In this document: positions 18,943 through 28,993 of the stretch, in pieces
How the letters are laid out: each line of letters begins with the position of its first letter
How positions within the stretch are numbered: the first letter of the stretch is position 1
Source: Prevotella melaninogenica
GTDB taxonomy: Bacteria; Bacteroidota; Bacteroidia; Bacteroidales; Bacteroidaceae
Length of the DNA: 64,000 nucleotides
Direction: 5' to 3'
Assembly: GCF_018127925.1 (NCBI RefSeq)
Contig: NZ_CP072347.1
Span: 622,501 to 686,500, forward strand
Notes under the pieces: model-generated
Seen by the model: the letters and a program-made list of their open reading frames with translations, nothing else
What the model was told of the DNA's origin: nothing
Database searches by the model: none
Translations under genes and position numbers: made by a program

Positions 18943-20100
18943 TTATAGTTCGTCTGAGGTATAGCCTATCGGTAGTTTTCTACAGTTATATTGCGAAGCC
19001 ATGATTTCTCCGTATGCTCCAGCAGAACGCATCGCAATCAAGTCGCCTCGATGAACGGTGTTAAGTTCGATTCCTTTTGCAAAGACATCACTCGATTCGC
19101 AAATCGGTCCTACTACATCATAAGCGTGTAAAGGCTCCTCACTCGATAGATTTTCTATCTTATGGCTTGCCTGGTAGAGAGCAGGACGAATCAAATCGGT
19201 CATTCCTGCATCGACAATCGCAAACTGTTTTGCTGTTCCTTGCTTCACATAAAGGGTGCGAGTGATGAGACTTCCCATCTGTCCTACTACTGCACGACCT
19301 AACTCAAAGTGGAGTTTCTGTCCTTCTCTTAGATTCAGATAGCGTGCAAAAGTATAGAAATAAGACTTGAAATCAGGGATTGGATGGTTGTCAGGATTGT
19401 CGTAATCGATACCCAATCCACCACCAACATTGATGTTCTTAATCTTTATATTCTCCTGCTCTAAACCGTCTTGTATCTCGTTGATACGGCTGCAGAGGTG
19501 ACGGAAATCAGTCATTTCGAGCAGCTGTGAACCGATGTGGAAGTGCAAACCGATAAAGTGAATGTTCGGCATCTTACTTGCTTCAAGGATGGTAGGTAGC
19601 ATGTCTTGCATGGCAATACCAAACTTATTCTCAGCCAGTCCGGTGGTAATCTTCTCATGAGTATGTGCTCCCACGTCAGGGTTGATACGGAAACATACGT
19701 TTGCCGTCTTACCCTTTTTCGCAGCTAACTCATTGATAACCTCCAACTCCGCCACGCTCTCTACGTTAAAGCAGAAGATGTTATGGTCTAATCCGAGGTT
19801 GATTTCCCAGTCTGACTTACCCACACCTGCATAGACAATCTTGTCTGCTGGGAAGCCACAGTCTAAGCAACGCTGTATCTCACCACCACTCACACAGTCA
19901 GCTCCCATACCTGTCTGCTGGATAACATTCAGCACCTTTGCGTTCGCATTGGCTTTAATAGCATAGTGGACGATGAAGTTTTCATACTTTTTCAACTCTT
20001 TATTAATCGCCTGTAGTGTCTCTCTCAAGAGATTACAGTCATAATAATAAAACGGAGTTTCAATCTTCTTGAACTTATCTATAGGGAATTTCTGTACCAT
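18943..20100 (-). CDS. lysA: Diaminopimelate decarboxylase
   Basis: A 385-residue PLP enzyme that converts meso-diaminopimelate to lysine. The PLP lysine is K49 in HYAIKANAN; the phosphate loop is NVGGGLGIDYDNP; CESSDVFAKG holds the catalytic cysteine of the dimer interface, and AGAYGEIMASQYN closes the active site. Length is slightly short of the usual 400-420 but the domains are complete. It sits 145 nt after the aspartate kinase gene, with which it forms the lysine/DAP branch. An AGGAG site lies 9 nt before the ATG. Confidence 0.95.
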   Translation of the reverse strand: MVQKFPIDKFKKIETPFYYYDCNLLRETLQAINKELKKYENFIVHYAIKANANAKVLNVIQQTGMGADCVSGGEIQRCLDCGFPADKIVYAGVGKSDWEINLGLDHNIFCFNVESVAELEVINELAAKKGKTANVCFRINPDVGAHTHEKITTGLAENKFGIAMQDMLPTILEASKMPNIHFIGLHFHIGSQLLEMTDFRHLCSRINEIQDGLEQENIKIKNINVGGGLGIDYDNPDNHPIPDFKSYFYTFARYLNLREGQKLHFELGRAVVGQMGSLITRTLYVKQGTAKQFAIVDAGMTDLIRPALYQASHKIENLSSEEPLHAYDVVGPICESSDVFAKGIELNTVHRGDLIAMRSAGAYGEIMASQYNCRKLPIGYTSDEL

Positions 20101-20109
20101 GTGTTTTGT

Positions 20110-20114
20110 CTCCT
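20110..20114 (-). promoter_or_regulatory. Shine-Dalgarno site for lysA
   Basis: AGGAG on the minus strand, 9 nt upstream of the lysA ATG. It supports the start at 20100. Confidence 0.65.
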
Positions 20115-20150
20115 GAAGTGGTGTTTATCTGAGTTGTAGAGGAAATCTAC

Positions 20151-20198
20151 GCCCTCGCCTATCCAATTGTCTGCTCCCAGTGATGAACAGGCGAGGGC
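20151..20198 (-). promoter_or_regulatory. 10-bp GC-rich stem-loop between aspartate kinase and lysA
   Basis: GCCCTCGCCT (20151-20160) pairs perfectly with AGGCGAGGGC (20189-20198) around a 28-nt loop. No T-tract follows on the minus strand, so it is not an ordinary terminator. It could be a processing or stability element or a weak attenuator inside the lysC-lysA transcript. It lacks the multi-helix layout expected of a lysine riboswitch. Confidence 0.55.
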
Positions 20199-20245
20199 AT
20201 TTGTGCCTACAATAAATACTTATTGTTAATTTATCAGTTCTTTCT

Positions 20246-21565
20246 TTAGTTAAAGAGGACGGTTGACAATGACTGTAAGGCACGCTTCTTATCCTCCTCG
20301 CGAATCAAGAAAGAAATATTAAAGTTGCTTCCGCCGTAGCTAATCATACGTACAGGGATGTCCTTCATTGCGTCAGTTGCCAATGTCTCAAAGCCAACGT
20401 TGCTCCAATCAAGGTCGCCGACAACGCAGACAATACACATCTCTGTGTCAACGGTTACGGTGCCATACTTCTTCAACTCATCAACAATCTCAGCCAAATG
20501 GCTATTGTTCTCGATGGTCATTGACACACCCACCTCACTGGTAGTAATCATGTCGATAGACGTCTGATAGCTCTCGAAGATTTCAAATACCTTACGCAAG
20601 AAGCCCGATGCACCTAACATACGACTTGACTTAATCTTGATAGCTGTGATATTGTCTTTGGCTGCAACAGCCTTAATCTTCCTTCTCACCAATGTGTTGT
20701 CGATGATTGTACCCTCTGCATCTGGGTCCATCGTGTTCTTTAAACGAACAGGAATACCAGCATACTTAGCAGGTTGAACGCAAGTAGGGTGGAGAATCTT
20801 TGCACCAAAGTAAGCCAACTCAGATGCCTCTTCAAAGTTCAGCTGGCGTACAGCCTCGGTCTTCTCAACGACACGTGGGTCATTGTTGTGCATTCCGTCG
20901 ATATCTGTCCATATCTGAATCTCCTCTGCGTTGATAGCTGCACCCACAAGTGAAGCAGTATAGTCAGAACCACCACGCTGCAAGTTGTCCACCTCACCGT
21001 AAGCATTACGGCAGATGAAGCCCTGTGTGATATAAATCTGATAGCCCTGATTCTCATCCATAATCGCTGTCAGATGCTCTTTGATATACTGTCCGTCAGG
21101 CTCTGCATTCTTGTCGGTGCGCATGAAGTCGAGTGCAGAAAGTAATGTTGCTTTGATTCCCTGCTCCTGCAGATAATTCACAACCATGTTGGTTGAGAGG
21201 ATTTCACCCTGTGCAACGATGCTCTTCTCTTCAAATGAAGTGAACAAATCCTTTGTGAAGGTGCGCAAGTAGTTGAACTCTTCTGTCAAGAACTGGCGTG
21301 TCTTCTGCTTGTATTCCTCAGTAGAGTAAAGTTCCTCAACGTGCCCAAGATATTTCTGTTCGAGGTTGTTGATAAGTTCGTTTGCTCCCTCTGGATTCTT
21401 GCGATAGAGGTAATCAGATATTTCTATCAGTGTGTTTGTCGTTCCACTCATTGCGGAGAGCACGATAAATGTAGGTTCTCCTGACTTTGTTATCAAGGAA
21501 GCTACACCCTTCATACGTTCTGGTGAACCAACGGATGTACCTCCGAATTTCATTACTTTCATCAT
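20246..21565 (-). CDS. lysC: Aspartate kinase
   Basis: A monofunctional aspartokinase of about 439 residues that phosphorylates aspartate as the first step to lysine, DAP, threonine and methionine. The start MMKVMKFGGTSVGSPERM carries the KFGGTS nucleotide motif; FICRNAYGEVDNLQRGGSDY is the substrate region; two ACT domains fill the C-terminal 140 residues (AIKIKSSRMLGASGFLRKVF, EMCIVCVVGDL), implying amino-acid feedback. The open frame runs 23 codons further upstream but only from a TTG that overlaps ftsE; the ATG pair at 21565/21562 matches the family start. No homoserine dehydrogenase domain is present. Confidence 0.93.
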   Translation of the reverse strand: MMKVMKFGGTSVGSPERMKGVASLITKSGEPTFIVLSAMSGTTNTLIEISDYLYRKNPEGANELINNLEQKYLGHVEELYSTEEYKQKTRQFLTEEFNYLRTFTKDLFTSFEEKSIVAQGEILSTNMVVNYLQEQGIKATLLSALDFMRTDKNAEPDGQYIKEHLTAIMDENQGYQIYITQGFICRNAYGEVDNLQRGGSDYTASLVGAAINAEEIQIWTDIDGMHNNDPRVVEKTEAVRQLNFEEASELAYFGAKILHPTCVQPAKYAGIPVRLKNTMDPDAEGTIIDNTLVRRKIKAVAAKDNITAIKIKSSRMLGASGFLRKVFEIFESYQTSIDMITTSEVGVSMTIENNSHLAEIVDELKKYGTVTVDTEMCIVCVVGDLDWSNVGFETLATDAMKDIPVRMISYGGSNFNISFLIREEDKKRALQSLSTVLFN

Positions 21566-21608
21566 CTTCAATCTTTCTAAATGTGGATTTATGCTGAGTT
21601 CTATGCGC

Positions 21609-22355
21609 TTAATCGTTTTGTTCTGGCTCGTCAATCGTCTCTACGGGAGCCGTCTCTTCTGCTAATTCGCAAACTTCTTTCTTGTCAGTGAGTTGATGGA
21701 GTTCGCCCTCATGACAGCGATAAACCTTACCAGGGAACTGGTCAATAAGGTTGATGTTATGGGTAGACATGATAACCGTCGTACCCCGCTCGCACGAGTC
21801 TTTAAGTATGCTAACAATGTTCTCAGCTGTCTCTGGGTCAAGATTACCCGTAGGCTCATCGGCAATGATAATCTTTGGATTGTTCAGCAAAGCACGTGCA
21901 ATGACAATACGCTGCTGTTCACCACCAGAGAGTTCACTTGGCATCTTGTTCTTCTTGTCGGTCATACCCACCTGAGCCAACACTTCTTCAATGCGGCGGT
22001 CAATCTTTTGACTGTTGTTCCAGCCCGTTGCTTGCAAGACAAACTTGAGGTTCTTTGCTACAGAGCGGTCATGTAAGAGTTGGAAGTCTTGGAAGATAAT
22101 ACCCATCTGCTTGCGGAGTGCAGGGATACGACTACGCTTGATGTTAGGCATACTCTCGTCGAGAACGACTGCCTTTTCAGCATCTTCGCTATCAATATCC
22201 AATTCGCCATAGATGGTTTTCAATAGTGAACTTTTACCCGAACCAACACGACCGATGAGATAGATAAACTCTCCTTTTTCTGCCTGAAAGTCAACATCTT
22301 TCAGAATTAGGTGTTCATCTTGATATATGTTTACCTTCTTGTAGTCTATTAACAT
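21609..22355 (-). CDS. ftsE: FtsE-type ABC transporter ATPase
   Basis: A 248-residue ABC ATPase. The start [19 protein letters not shown], Walker [10 protein letters not shown] (residues 35-43), ELSGGEQQR signature, Walker [13 protein letters not shown] and switch histidine STHN are all present. The overall pattern matches FtsE, which works with FtsX to control cell-wall hydrolases at the division site. FtsX is not adjacent. The frame continues upstream to a TTG at 22430, but a TACCTTTG -7 box overlaps that point, so the ATG at 22355 is chosen. The stop lies 43 nt before the aspartate kinase start. Confidence 0.88.
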   Translation of the reverse strand: MLIDYKKVNIYQDEHLILKDVDFQAEKGEFIYLIGRVGSGKSSLLKTIYGELDIDSEDAEKAVVLDESMPNIKRSRIPALRKQMGIIFQDFQLLHDRSVAKNLKFVLQATGWNNSQKIDRRIEEVLAQVGMTDKKNKMPSELSGGEQQRIVIARALLNNPKIIIADEPTGNLDPETAENIVSILKDSCERGTTVIMSTHNINLIDQFPGKVYRCHEGELHQLTDKKEVCELAEETAPVETIDEPEQND

Positions 22356-22427
22356 GATTATCTCTGTATGATTTATTATTGTCAATTGATACTTATGTCC
22401 ATTGCCTATTGGCAAGGATTCATTCTG

Positions 22428-22435
22428 CAAAGGTA
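22428..22435 (-). promoter_or_regulatory. -7 box for ftsE-lysC
   Basis: TACCTTTG on the minus strand, about 73 nt upstream of the chosen ftsE ATG. It supports that start because a longer frame would begin upstream of the transcript. Confidence 0.6.
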
Positions 22436-22612
22436 CTAAAAAACACTGTAATAGATGCAGGAAATAAGAGGTTTAACGCATTTACACTTTATTATGATTG
22501 TGCAAGGACAACTTTCACAAACTAATATGGCTGTGAAAGCTGATAGAACCCCTACTGTTAGAGGCTCTAAATCGCTGAATACTTTCTCATCAGAAAATTT
22601 TAGGTAACGGTG

Positions 22613-23347
22613 TTACTTACCTTTGATTGGTTGGCGATATACGGCTCTCAGCTTATTAGGGAAGTCAACTGACAGAGCTGAATCTTTGAAGTTAATGTAG
22701 ATGTCTTCGTTATTCTTTGTCTTGATATGCGTCACATTCGTATCGTCTGAATGTAAGTATAATAGCACATCCTGCCCTTCTTCGGTCTTGAAATGACCCA
22801 CATTAATTTCGCCAAGTGACATTCCGTTTGTTCTCATCTCTATGTCTGGCACCGTTGCGTTGCTGTCTACTTGTGTAATACTTGCTATCGGTATTTCCTT
22901 AGCGTATAACCCTTCAATAAACAACGTGTCATTTCTAATCACTGTGTTGTTGTCGTTCCCAGTGATTGGGAGGGCTGCAATGAGGGGAATCATACCTAAT
23001 ATCACAATGATAGAGAGCATGAGCACGAGCAAACCCTTCCCCTTCCTCTCTATCTTGTACAGCTGTAACAGCATGTAGATGATAGCTACTATCTCAGGGA
23101 TGAGTATAACGACAAGTTGATAATCTTCCCAATGAAAGGCAAGACAAGCGAAACCACCGACAAGGATGAAGCTACCTGCCAATATTAGTGCTATCTTTAT
23201 TCTTCTCAATCGTTTAAGCCCTTCCTCGCTTTTAAGTTTCGCTTTCGGTATTCTTGACCCAAAATTGATAGAAGAATCTGGTCCGATAGTGCTTCCAAGA
23301 ACAATCAGCGGTAAACTCATCAGTAGTATTATAATGATGTCTATCAT
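22613..23347 (-). CDS. Membrane protein with a probable PH-like C-terminal domain
   Basis: A 244-residue protein with a helix at residues 2-20, two helices at about 50-90, and one at about 105-127. The C-terminal 110 residues are beta-rich and soluble (DTLFIEGLYAKEIPIASITQVD, MRTNGMSLGEINVGHFKTEEGQDVLLYLHS). This layout, with a short beta domain following a membrane pair, resembles bacterial PH-domain proteins. I cannot name a family with certainty. It stands alone, 49 nt downstream of a beta-barrel gene on the same strand. Confidence 0.6.
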   Translation of the reverse strand: MIDIIIILLMSLPLIVLGSTIGPDSSINFGSRIPKAKLKSEEGLKRLRRIKIALILAGSFILVGGFACLAFHWEDYQLVVILIPEIVAIIYMLLQLYKIERKGKGLLVLMLSIIVILGMIPLIAALPITGNDNNTVIRNDTLFIEGLYAKEIPIASITQVDSNATVPDIEMRTNGMSLGEINVGHFKTEEGQDVLLYLHSDDTNVTHIKTKNNEDIYINFKDSALSVDFPNKLRAVYRQPIKGK

Positions 23348-23396
23348 ATCTCAACTTGTTTTAAATTTATTTATGTAGTATCAATCAACTTAGTTA

Positions 23397-25949
23397 TCAA
23401 GGCTTATAATAGAAACTAAGCATCAGCTCTCTACCTCTAATGTCTTGATTGCTAAAGCTACTTGAAAGCGTATTGTTAAGCCCATAGCTATAGTTTTTAT
23501 TATTAAAGACATTGTTCCAAGCAAGACTTAAGTCAAAGTGTTTGGCTTTAAATATCAAAGTAAAGTCTTGAAAGAACATATCTTTAAACATCTTCTTCGC
23601 AACTTCGTTATGATAGTATTCCGTCAAAGTTTCTAAACTCAAAACCTTACAAAGAGGTATTCTAAGGCTTCCCTCATGCTTCCAACTATTTAGATTAGAC
23701 GTCTTCCCAAAAGCAGGCATCTTCATCTGGTGAAAGCCATAAGTAAGTTTATAAGCTAAATCGACACCCTTTATTAAACCAATATCAAGGTTAGAGGTTA
23801 TATTTAAGTTCTTTGTGTCGTAAGGCATTCGTTGGCTATTCTGAACCATATAACTATTCATGGCATTATATAAAGCCTTTACATTTAGTTTCCCTTTTAA
23901 AAAGCCTATGCCTTGCGAACCCATTAGGAACATATTCCAGCTATTGTACTTCGTGTCTCCTTGTGTCAGTGATTCTACGATATAGTTGCCCACATAATCT
24001 TGGGTTGATGTATAAGGAGAGATTCCAAACGACCTTGTTATGCGTAATCGTATAGAGGTTCCTTTCAGAGCATCGCTATAAACAACTCCTATTCCTACGC
24101 TTTTCTCTTTGTTTAGGTTATAGCCTGCCAGACCTTTATTCATATATTGATAATCTTGCAGTACCAAAGTTGGATAAAATTGGGCAGCATTTATCTGCAT
24201 TGTATTAATAGATGCATCAGCCGAGAAAGTCCATGATGCTGTGGCTTTCCATCTTATACGGAGGTTAGGAGATAGTAAGAATTTAGACTGACCATTATCT
24301 AAACTATACTTATAATGGTTGTACGACATATCGCCAGATAATGTGAAGTCAAAGTCCTTCACCATATATTCAATGCTCGGATTGGCATATAACCTTGCAA
24401 ATGTAAAGCTGCTTTTACCCATCAGCAGTCCGATACTATCTGGAACTCCCACTAAATCAGAAGTGAAGCGGTGTTCTCCAGCATTTACTCCTACTTGTCC
24501 TGATAGAATAAATCTACCTATTCTGAAACTTCCTCTTACGTCCGTATTCGTTTCATAGTAATGTTGATTAATAGATTGCACCAGCGAATCGACATATAGT
24601 TGTTGCGGACGTATATCGATTATATTCTTTGATTGCAGAGTAACAAGGCGTTTCCCATACTTCTTCATGATACTAAAGTTGTCCTTTAGCGTATAAACAG
24701 GCAAGTTCCCCATCATCGTGTGCGGATTTGTCCCCTGTTCATTCAGCCATTGTTTGTTCCAAGAAAAGTCACCAGAAAGCTCATTTTTAAGATAATGATT
24801 TTTAGCGTTATTCTCGTATTTTATCTTTGCAAAGAGGTCATTACTTTTCTCCAAATACTGTTTTCTGTTTTCTATTGTCTTTATACCGCTATTCGTATAA
24901 AAGTCTGAATGGCGCAAAGAGGTAGTCTCATTACGGTCATTGGCAAATGTAATCTGTACGCTTACCTGAGAATTTTCATCTATACGCTGTAGCGCATTCA
25001 AACTAACAGCATGTGAGCGGTTAAATAATGAACGCCCCTTGAGCAATAAAGGCGATGGAGAAGGAAGGGCGAGCATAGCTGATAAAGGACTTTGTAACTC
25101 ATCAAAACTTAAAAGTTTGTCCGTCTCTCTTCTTATATTCTTACCTATATTATTTGTCTTATAAGTGAGAATTGTCTGAAAAGAAGGCTTCAGGCGCATG
25201 GCAAAGGTTTCATAATTCCACAATCCTCCATGACTCTTTAGTCCTATACCACCGCTATAGGTCGTCATCCAGCGTGCCTTAGCTCCTTGTTTCATCTTAA
25301 TATTGATAGCGTTATCGTCAGAATAAGTAAAATCATCTAACACACGGATAGGTTGATGATGCTTCATTACTTCTACAGTTGCTACATCCTCTTGGGGCAG
25401 TGACTTTGTTGCCAAGCCATATTTCCCTCCCATTAGATTCATACCTTCTATATAGAAGTTGCTGATAGATTTACCTTCGTATTGTATCTCGCCATTCTCT
25501 TTATTCACATCAAAGCCAGGGACACGTGCAAGAACGTCAGCTAATATTCGGTCTCCTTCTTTTTTATAGGTTGTGAGTAGATATTGAATCGTATCGCCTT
25601 TTATCTTAATTGGTTTTGCTTTTACAGTTATCTCCGATAACGTTTTCGTATCTTCCTCTAATGTGATATGCTGTGCAGGCATATTCATTGAAACCTTTAG
25701 TTCCTGCTTCTTATAGCTTATTGCTGAAATAGATAGGATATTACCTTCTTGTGCTGTAATGGTAAACTTCCCCTTTGTATCTGTCTGACAGAAATGTAAT
25801 GTCTTTTTTGTGGTTGCATCTACAGTCTTGATAATAGCTGCAGACACAGGGTGTCCTCCTACATCAGTAACGACACCTTCCACAATCCTCTGTGCACTTA
25901 TTGATTGTACAAGTAGGATAAGCAAACATAAGATAATATATTTCTTCAT
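23397..25949 (-). CDS. Outer membrane beta-barrel protein with CarbopepD_reg-like domain
   Basis: An 850-residue exported protein. Signal peptide MKKYIILCLLILLVQSISAQ; a carboxypeptidase-regulatory-like domain (about 20-105, VEGVVTDVGGHPVSAAII); a plug-like region (LADVLARVPGFDVNKENGEI, NFYIEGMNLMGGKYG); then a 600-residue barrel ending in SFYYKP. This is the TonB-receptor-related outer membrane barrel layout of Bacteroidetes (OMP_b-brl type). It is 10 nt downstream of a GLPGLI gene, a common pairing. Substrate unknown; no SusD partner is present. Confidence 0.85.
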   Translation of the reverse strand: MKKYIILCLLILLVQSISAQRIVEGVVTDVGGHPVSAAIIKTVDATTKKTLHFCQTDTKGKFTITAQEGNILSISAISYKKQELKVSMNMPAQHITLEEDTKTLSEITVKAKPIKIKGDTIQYLLTTYKKEGDRILADVLARVPGFDVNKENGEIQYEGKSISNFYIEGMNLMGGKYGLATKSLPQEDVATVEVMKHHQPIRVLDDFTYSDDNAINIKMKQGAKARWMTTYSGGIGLKSHGGLWNYETFAMRLKPSFQTILTYKTNNIGKNIRRETDKLLSFDELQSPLSAMLALPSPSPLLLKGRSLFNRSHAVSLNALQRIDENSQVSVQITFANDRNETTSLRHSDFYTNSGIKTIENRKQYLEKSNDLFAKIKYENNAKNHYLKNELSGDFSWNKQWLNEQGTNPHTMMGNLPVYTLKDNFSIMKKYGKRLVTLQSKNIIDIRPQQLYVDSLVQSINQHYYETNTDVRGSFRIGRFILSGQVGVNAGEHRFTSDLVGVPDSIGLLMGKSSFTFARLYANPSIEYMVKDFDFTLSGDMSYNHYKYSLDNGQSKFLLSPNLRIRWKATASWTFSADASINTMQINAAQFYPTLVLQDYQYMNKGLAGYNLNKEKSVGIGVVYSDALKGTSIRLRITRSFGISPYTSTQDYVGNYIVESLTQGDTKYNSWNMFLMGSQGIGFLKGKLNVKALYNAMNSYMVQNSQRMPYDTKNLNITSNLDIGLIKGVDLAYKLTYGFHQMKMPAFGKTSNLNSWKHEGSLRIPLCKVLSLETLTEYYHNEVAKKMFKDMFFQDFTLIFKAKHFDLSLAWNNVFNNKNYSYGLNNTLSSSFSNQDIRGRELMLSFYYKP

Positions 25950-25959
25950 TAGTAATATC

Positions 25960-26721
25960 TTATTCTAACTCCATTTTGGGAATCTTGGTTGTATTCTTTG
26001 GGTAGATCGTAGGGTCTGAAGCCTTTTTTAAATAAGAGAGTCGGTCTATATCCTTATACTTTTTCTCCCAGAAATTATAAAACTTGACAGGTGACAACTG
26101 TTCTCTTTTAATGTTACTTGCAGTTATGTCTAAATAGCCATCGCAATGTGCAGCTAAGATTAAACCGGGTAGTCCACCTAATTTCCACGGACCGAGCGGT
26201 AAAGGAATCTCCTCACTGAACCACACCTTCCAGTCTCGTCCACGGAAATGTGTGGTCGCCATCGTGCAATTAAAGCCTATGACATTTCGTGTACTGTCTT
26301 CGTGAATAACCCATTCCGGTGTGGGTATGTCCTCTGTTATCTTATAATAAGAGTCCCAGACCTGTGTGTAAGTTGTCATTTTTCCTTCTTCAAGATTTCT
26401 GTAAAGATAATCACGACTATTAGGACTTTCTACCTTATGGGTAGTCTTATTATTATTGCGAGCAGCTTTTATCTTTTCATTAATTATTGCCAAAGCTGTC
26501 TCAGGGTTGCTCCCTAAGGAATCGAATCGTAAAGTATGATAGCTAAAGTATTCACTTACATTTTTCCCTATCCTAAGTGCATAGTCATCATAACTGTTAA
26601 GATACTTTGTGTGATAACAGATTTCGAGTATGCTCGGTTCGATGATATGTGTCTCTTGTCCAAAGCAACTAAGCAGTGACAACATAAATGTGATACAGAA
26701 AGCGTATAATTTCATAATCAT
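25960..26721 (-). CDS. GLPGLI family protein
   Basis: A 253-residue exported protein with a signal peptide (MKLYAFCITFMLSLLSCFGQ). The family signature is seen in PWKLGGLPGLILAAHCDG (about residue 180), preceded by the DSTRNVIGFNCTMATTHFRGRDWKVWFSEEIP stretch typical of GLPGLI proteins (cysteine and Trp/Phe pattern), here given in part only for orientation. Function is unknown, but members are usually next to CarbopepD_reg/TonB-type barrels, as here. ATG at 26721 or 26715 (the latter gives MKLYAF). The C-terminus is short and ends TKIPKMELE. Confidence 0.88.
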   Translation of the reverse strand: MIMKLYAFCITFMLSLLSCFGQETHIIEPSILEICYHTKYLNSYDDYALRIGKNVSEYFSYHTLRFDSLGSNPETALAIINEKIKAARNNNKTTHKVESPNSRDYLYRNLEEGKMTTYTQVWDSYYKITEDIPTPEWVIHEDSTRNVIGFNCTMATTHFRGRDWKVWFSEEIPLPLGPWKLGGLPGLILAAHCDGYLDITASNIKREQLSPVKFYNFWEKKYKDIDRLSYLKKASDPTIYPKNTTKIPKMELE

Positions 26722-26811
26722 TATTTTTGATTAACGTGTTTAGAGATAATCCTCTGTGCATTAGTCTCTTTTCTTTATAGGTCTCATTGATTAAGATATC
26801 GCAAATATATA

Positions 26812-26819
26812 ATAATATT
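26812..26819 (-). promoter_or_regulatory. -7 box for the GLPGLI-barrel operon
   Basis: TATATTTG on the minus strand matches TAnnTTTG, about 90 nt upstream of the GLPGLI ATG. No -33 box is clear. Confidence 0.4.
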
Positions 26820-26936
26820 CAATACGGCGCAACTATTTGAATAAATATATTGCAAAGTTTTATTAGAACTGAGTTATAAGAATTATAGTTTTTGTGGTTA
26901 ATGTAAAATAAATTCACAACAAGCTTTTTAAATGAT

Positions 26937-27107
26937 ACTCATTTGGCTTCTTAAAGACGCCTAATTGGCTTGCAAAAGGTGCCCTTTTGAGGTCTTACTA
27001 ACGCCCTTTTGGAGTCCAATTAAGCACCTTTTGTTTTCACGTTTTGCAAGTGTTTGATTCTCTGCGGGTTACAAAGGTGTCGAAAAGAGGCGTTTTGGAG
27101 CTTTTTT
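26937..27107 (+). repeat. Dispersed 22-nt-phased repeat, copy A
   Basis: Units start at 26937, 26959, 26981 and 27003, with a final GCACCTTTTG at 27024. Spacings are 22, 22, 22 and 21 nt. The 27042-27107 tail has TTTTGCAA, TTACAAAGG and TTTTGGAGC. It fills much of the 612-nt gap between the fumarase end and the GLPGLI start; the rest of that gap holds the GLPGLI promoter and the fumarase terminator. Confidence 0.88.
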
Positions 27108-27174
27108 AGAGAGTTTTCTAATGATTTTGTGTCAATATTTTTCACAACCAGTGAGGCTTTGTTTTTAGAAAAGA

Positions 27175-27228
27175 AGCAAAAGAAAAAGCGGTATAATGAC
27201 GTCGCAAAAGTTCGTCTTATACCGCTTT
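27175..27228 (-). terminator. Intrinsic terminator of the fumarase gene
   Basis: On the minus strand AAAGCGGTATAA (27228-27217) pairs with TTATACCGCTTT (27196-27185), extended by GACG/CGTC inside, and runs into a T-rich tract (to about 27175). It lies about 105 nt after the fumarase stop. Confidence 0.85.
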
Positions 27229-27333
27229 GTAAGATGAGGCTATACCAATGTCTCGTTAGGAAAAGGGATATCCTTTCCTGCGATTTACGCTTGATAGCAT
27301 CGTTGATATAGCTGATTTATGTGCTGGGAGAGC

Positions 27334-28980
27334 TTACTTCTCGCAGCTGCAGCCAGTCCAAGGCTTTAGCTCTTTGAAGAAGTCATGACCCTTATCGTCA
27401 ACAAGGATGAAGGCAGGGAAGTCCTCAACGGTAATCTTCCAAACGGCTTCCATACCGAGTTCTGGATATTCTACGCACTCAATGCTCTTGATGCTGCTCT
27501 GTGAGAGAACGGCAGCCACACCACCGATAGTACCGAGGTAGAAACCACCATGCTTCTGGCAGGCATCTGTCACAGCCTGTGTACGGTTACCCTTAGCAAT
27601 CATCACGAGTGAACCACCATGCTCTTGGAACTCGTCAACGTATGGGTCCATACGGTTGGCAGTGGTAGGTCCCATTGAACCACATGGGTAGCCCTCTGGA
27701 GTCTTGGCTGGTCCTGCATAGAGGACAGGGTAATTCTTGATGTAATCAGGCAGGTCCTCGCCAGCATCCAAACGTGCCTTGAGCTTAGCGTGAGCAATGT
27801 CACGTGCCACGATGATAGTACCCTTGAGGTTAACACGTGTTGAAACAGGATACTTTGTCAGTTCAGTACGAACAGCATCCATACCCTTATCGAGGTCAAT
27901 CTCGATACCCTTCGCACCTTCTCCTGGCTTGCGGTACTCCTCTGGAATCAACTCGCTTGGGTTAGTGTCCATCTTCTCCAACCAAATACCGTCCTTATTG
28001 ATCTTCGCTTTGATGTTACGGTCAGCAGAACAGCTAACACCCATACCGATAGGGCAGCTTGCACCGTGACGTGGCAGACGGATGATGCGGATGTCGTGAG
28101 CAAGATACTTACCACCAAACTGTGCACCAAGACCAATCTTGTGAGCCTCTTTGAGAATCTTCTTCTCGAGGTCGATGTCGCGGAAAGCACGTCCTGTCTC
28201 GTCGCCAGTAGTAGGAAGATTGTCGTAATACTTGATACTTCCGAGCTTAACGGTGAGGAGGTTCTTCTCTGCAGAAGTACCACCAATCACGAAACAGATG
28301 TGATAAGGAGGACAAGCAGCAGTGCCAAGGCTCTTCATTTTCTCAACGAGGAAAGGAATGAGCGTACCCTCATTCTGTATAGTAGCTTTGGTCATTGGGT
28401 AGAAGTAGGTCTTATTAGCAGAGCCACCACCCTTTGCTACCATTACGAAACGATATTCTGCGCCCTCAACAGCCTCGATGTCAATCTGTGCAGGGAGGTT
28501 ACACTTGGTATTCACCTCATCGTACATATTGAGTGGAGCGTTCTGTGAGTAGCGGAGATTCTCTTGTGTAAAGGTGTTGAACACACCACGAGAGAGTGCC
28601 TCTTCGTCCTCGAAACCTGTCCATACCTGCTGACCCTTTTCACCGTGAATGATAGCAGTACCAGTGTCTTGGCAGAAAGGTAGTACGCCTTTCACAGCTG
28701 TCTCAGCATTGCGGAGGAACTGGAGTGCTACGTACTTGTCGTTCTCTGATGCCTCTGGGTCGGTCAGAATCTTTGCAACTTGCTCGTTGTGTGCGCGACG
28801 GAGCATGAACTCACAATCGTGGAAAGCCTCCTGTGCTAATAAAGTAAGTGCTTCTTTGCTTACCTTCAGAATCTCTTTACCTTCAAACTCACCAACGCTG
28901 ATACCTTCCTTTGATACCAGACGATACTCGGTGTCATCTTTGCCCAATTGGAACATTGGTGCATACTTGAATTCTGCCAT
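27334..28980 (-). CDS. fumB: Fumarate hydratase, class I (4Fe-4S)
   Basis: A 548-residue oxygen-sensitive class I fumarase that interconverts fumarate and malate. The cluster cysteines are predicted as C103 (PFCQDTGTA), C223 ([10 protein letters not shown]) and C317 ([10 protein letters not shown]), close to positions 105, 224 and 318 of E. coli FumA. The C-terminal beta domain ([33 protein letters not shown]) is complete. It fits the malate-fumarate-succinate route of Prevotella. Transcribed after the M16 protease gene with a stem-loop between them; a terminator follows. Confidence 0.95.
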   Translation of the reverse strand: MAEFKYAPMFQLGKDDTEYRLVSKEGISVGEFEGKEILKVSKEALTLLAQEAFHDCEFMLRRAHNEQVAKILTDPEASENDKYVALQFLRNAETAVKGVLPFCQDTGTAIIHGEKGQQVWTGFEDEEALSRGVFNTFTQENLRYSQNAPLNMYDEVNTKCNLPAQIDIEAVEGAEYRFVMVAKGGGSANKTYFYPMTKATIQNEGTLIPFLVEKMKSLGTAACPPYHICFVIGGTSAEKNLLTVKLGSIKYYDNLPTTGDETGRAFRDIDLEKKILKEAHKIGLGAQFGGKYLAHDIRIIRLPRHGASCPIGMGVSCSADRNIKAKINKDGIWLEKMDTNPSELIPEEYRKPGEGAKGIEIDLDKGMDAVRTELTKYPVSTRVNLKGTIIVARDIAHAKLKARLDAGEDLPDYIKNYPVLYAGPAKTPEGYPCGSMGPTTANRMDPYVDEFQEHGGSLVMIAKGNRTQAVTDACQKHGGFYLGTIGGVAAVLSQSSIKSIECVEYPELGMEAVWKITVEDFPAFILVDDKGHDFFKELKPWTGCSCEK

Positions 28981-28993
28981 AATGTTTTGTTTA

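Noticed and set aside
20101-20245. Lysine riboswitch between aspartate kinase and lysA.
   Set aside because: Only one stem-loop is seen, and the region is too short for the multi-helix lysine aptamer.
21566-21634. 23-residue extension of aspartate kinase.
   Set aside because: It starts at TTG and overlaps ftsE; family members begin at MKVMKFGGTS.
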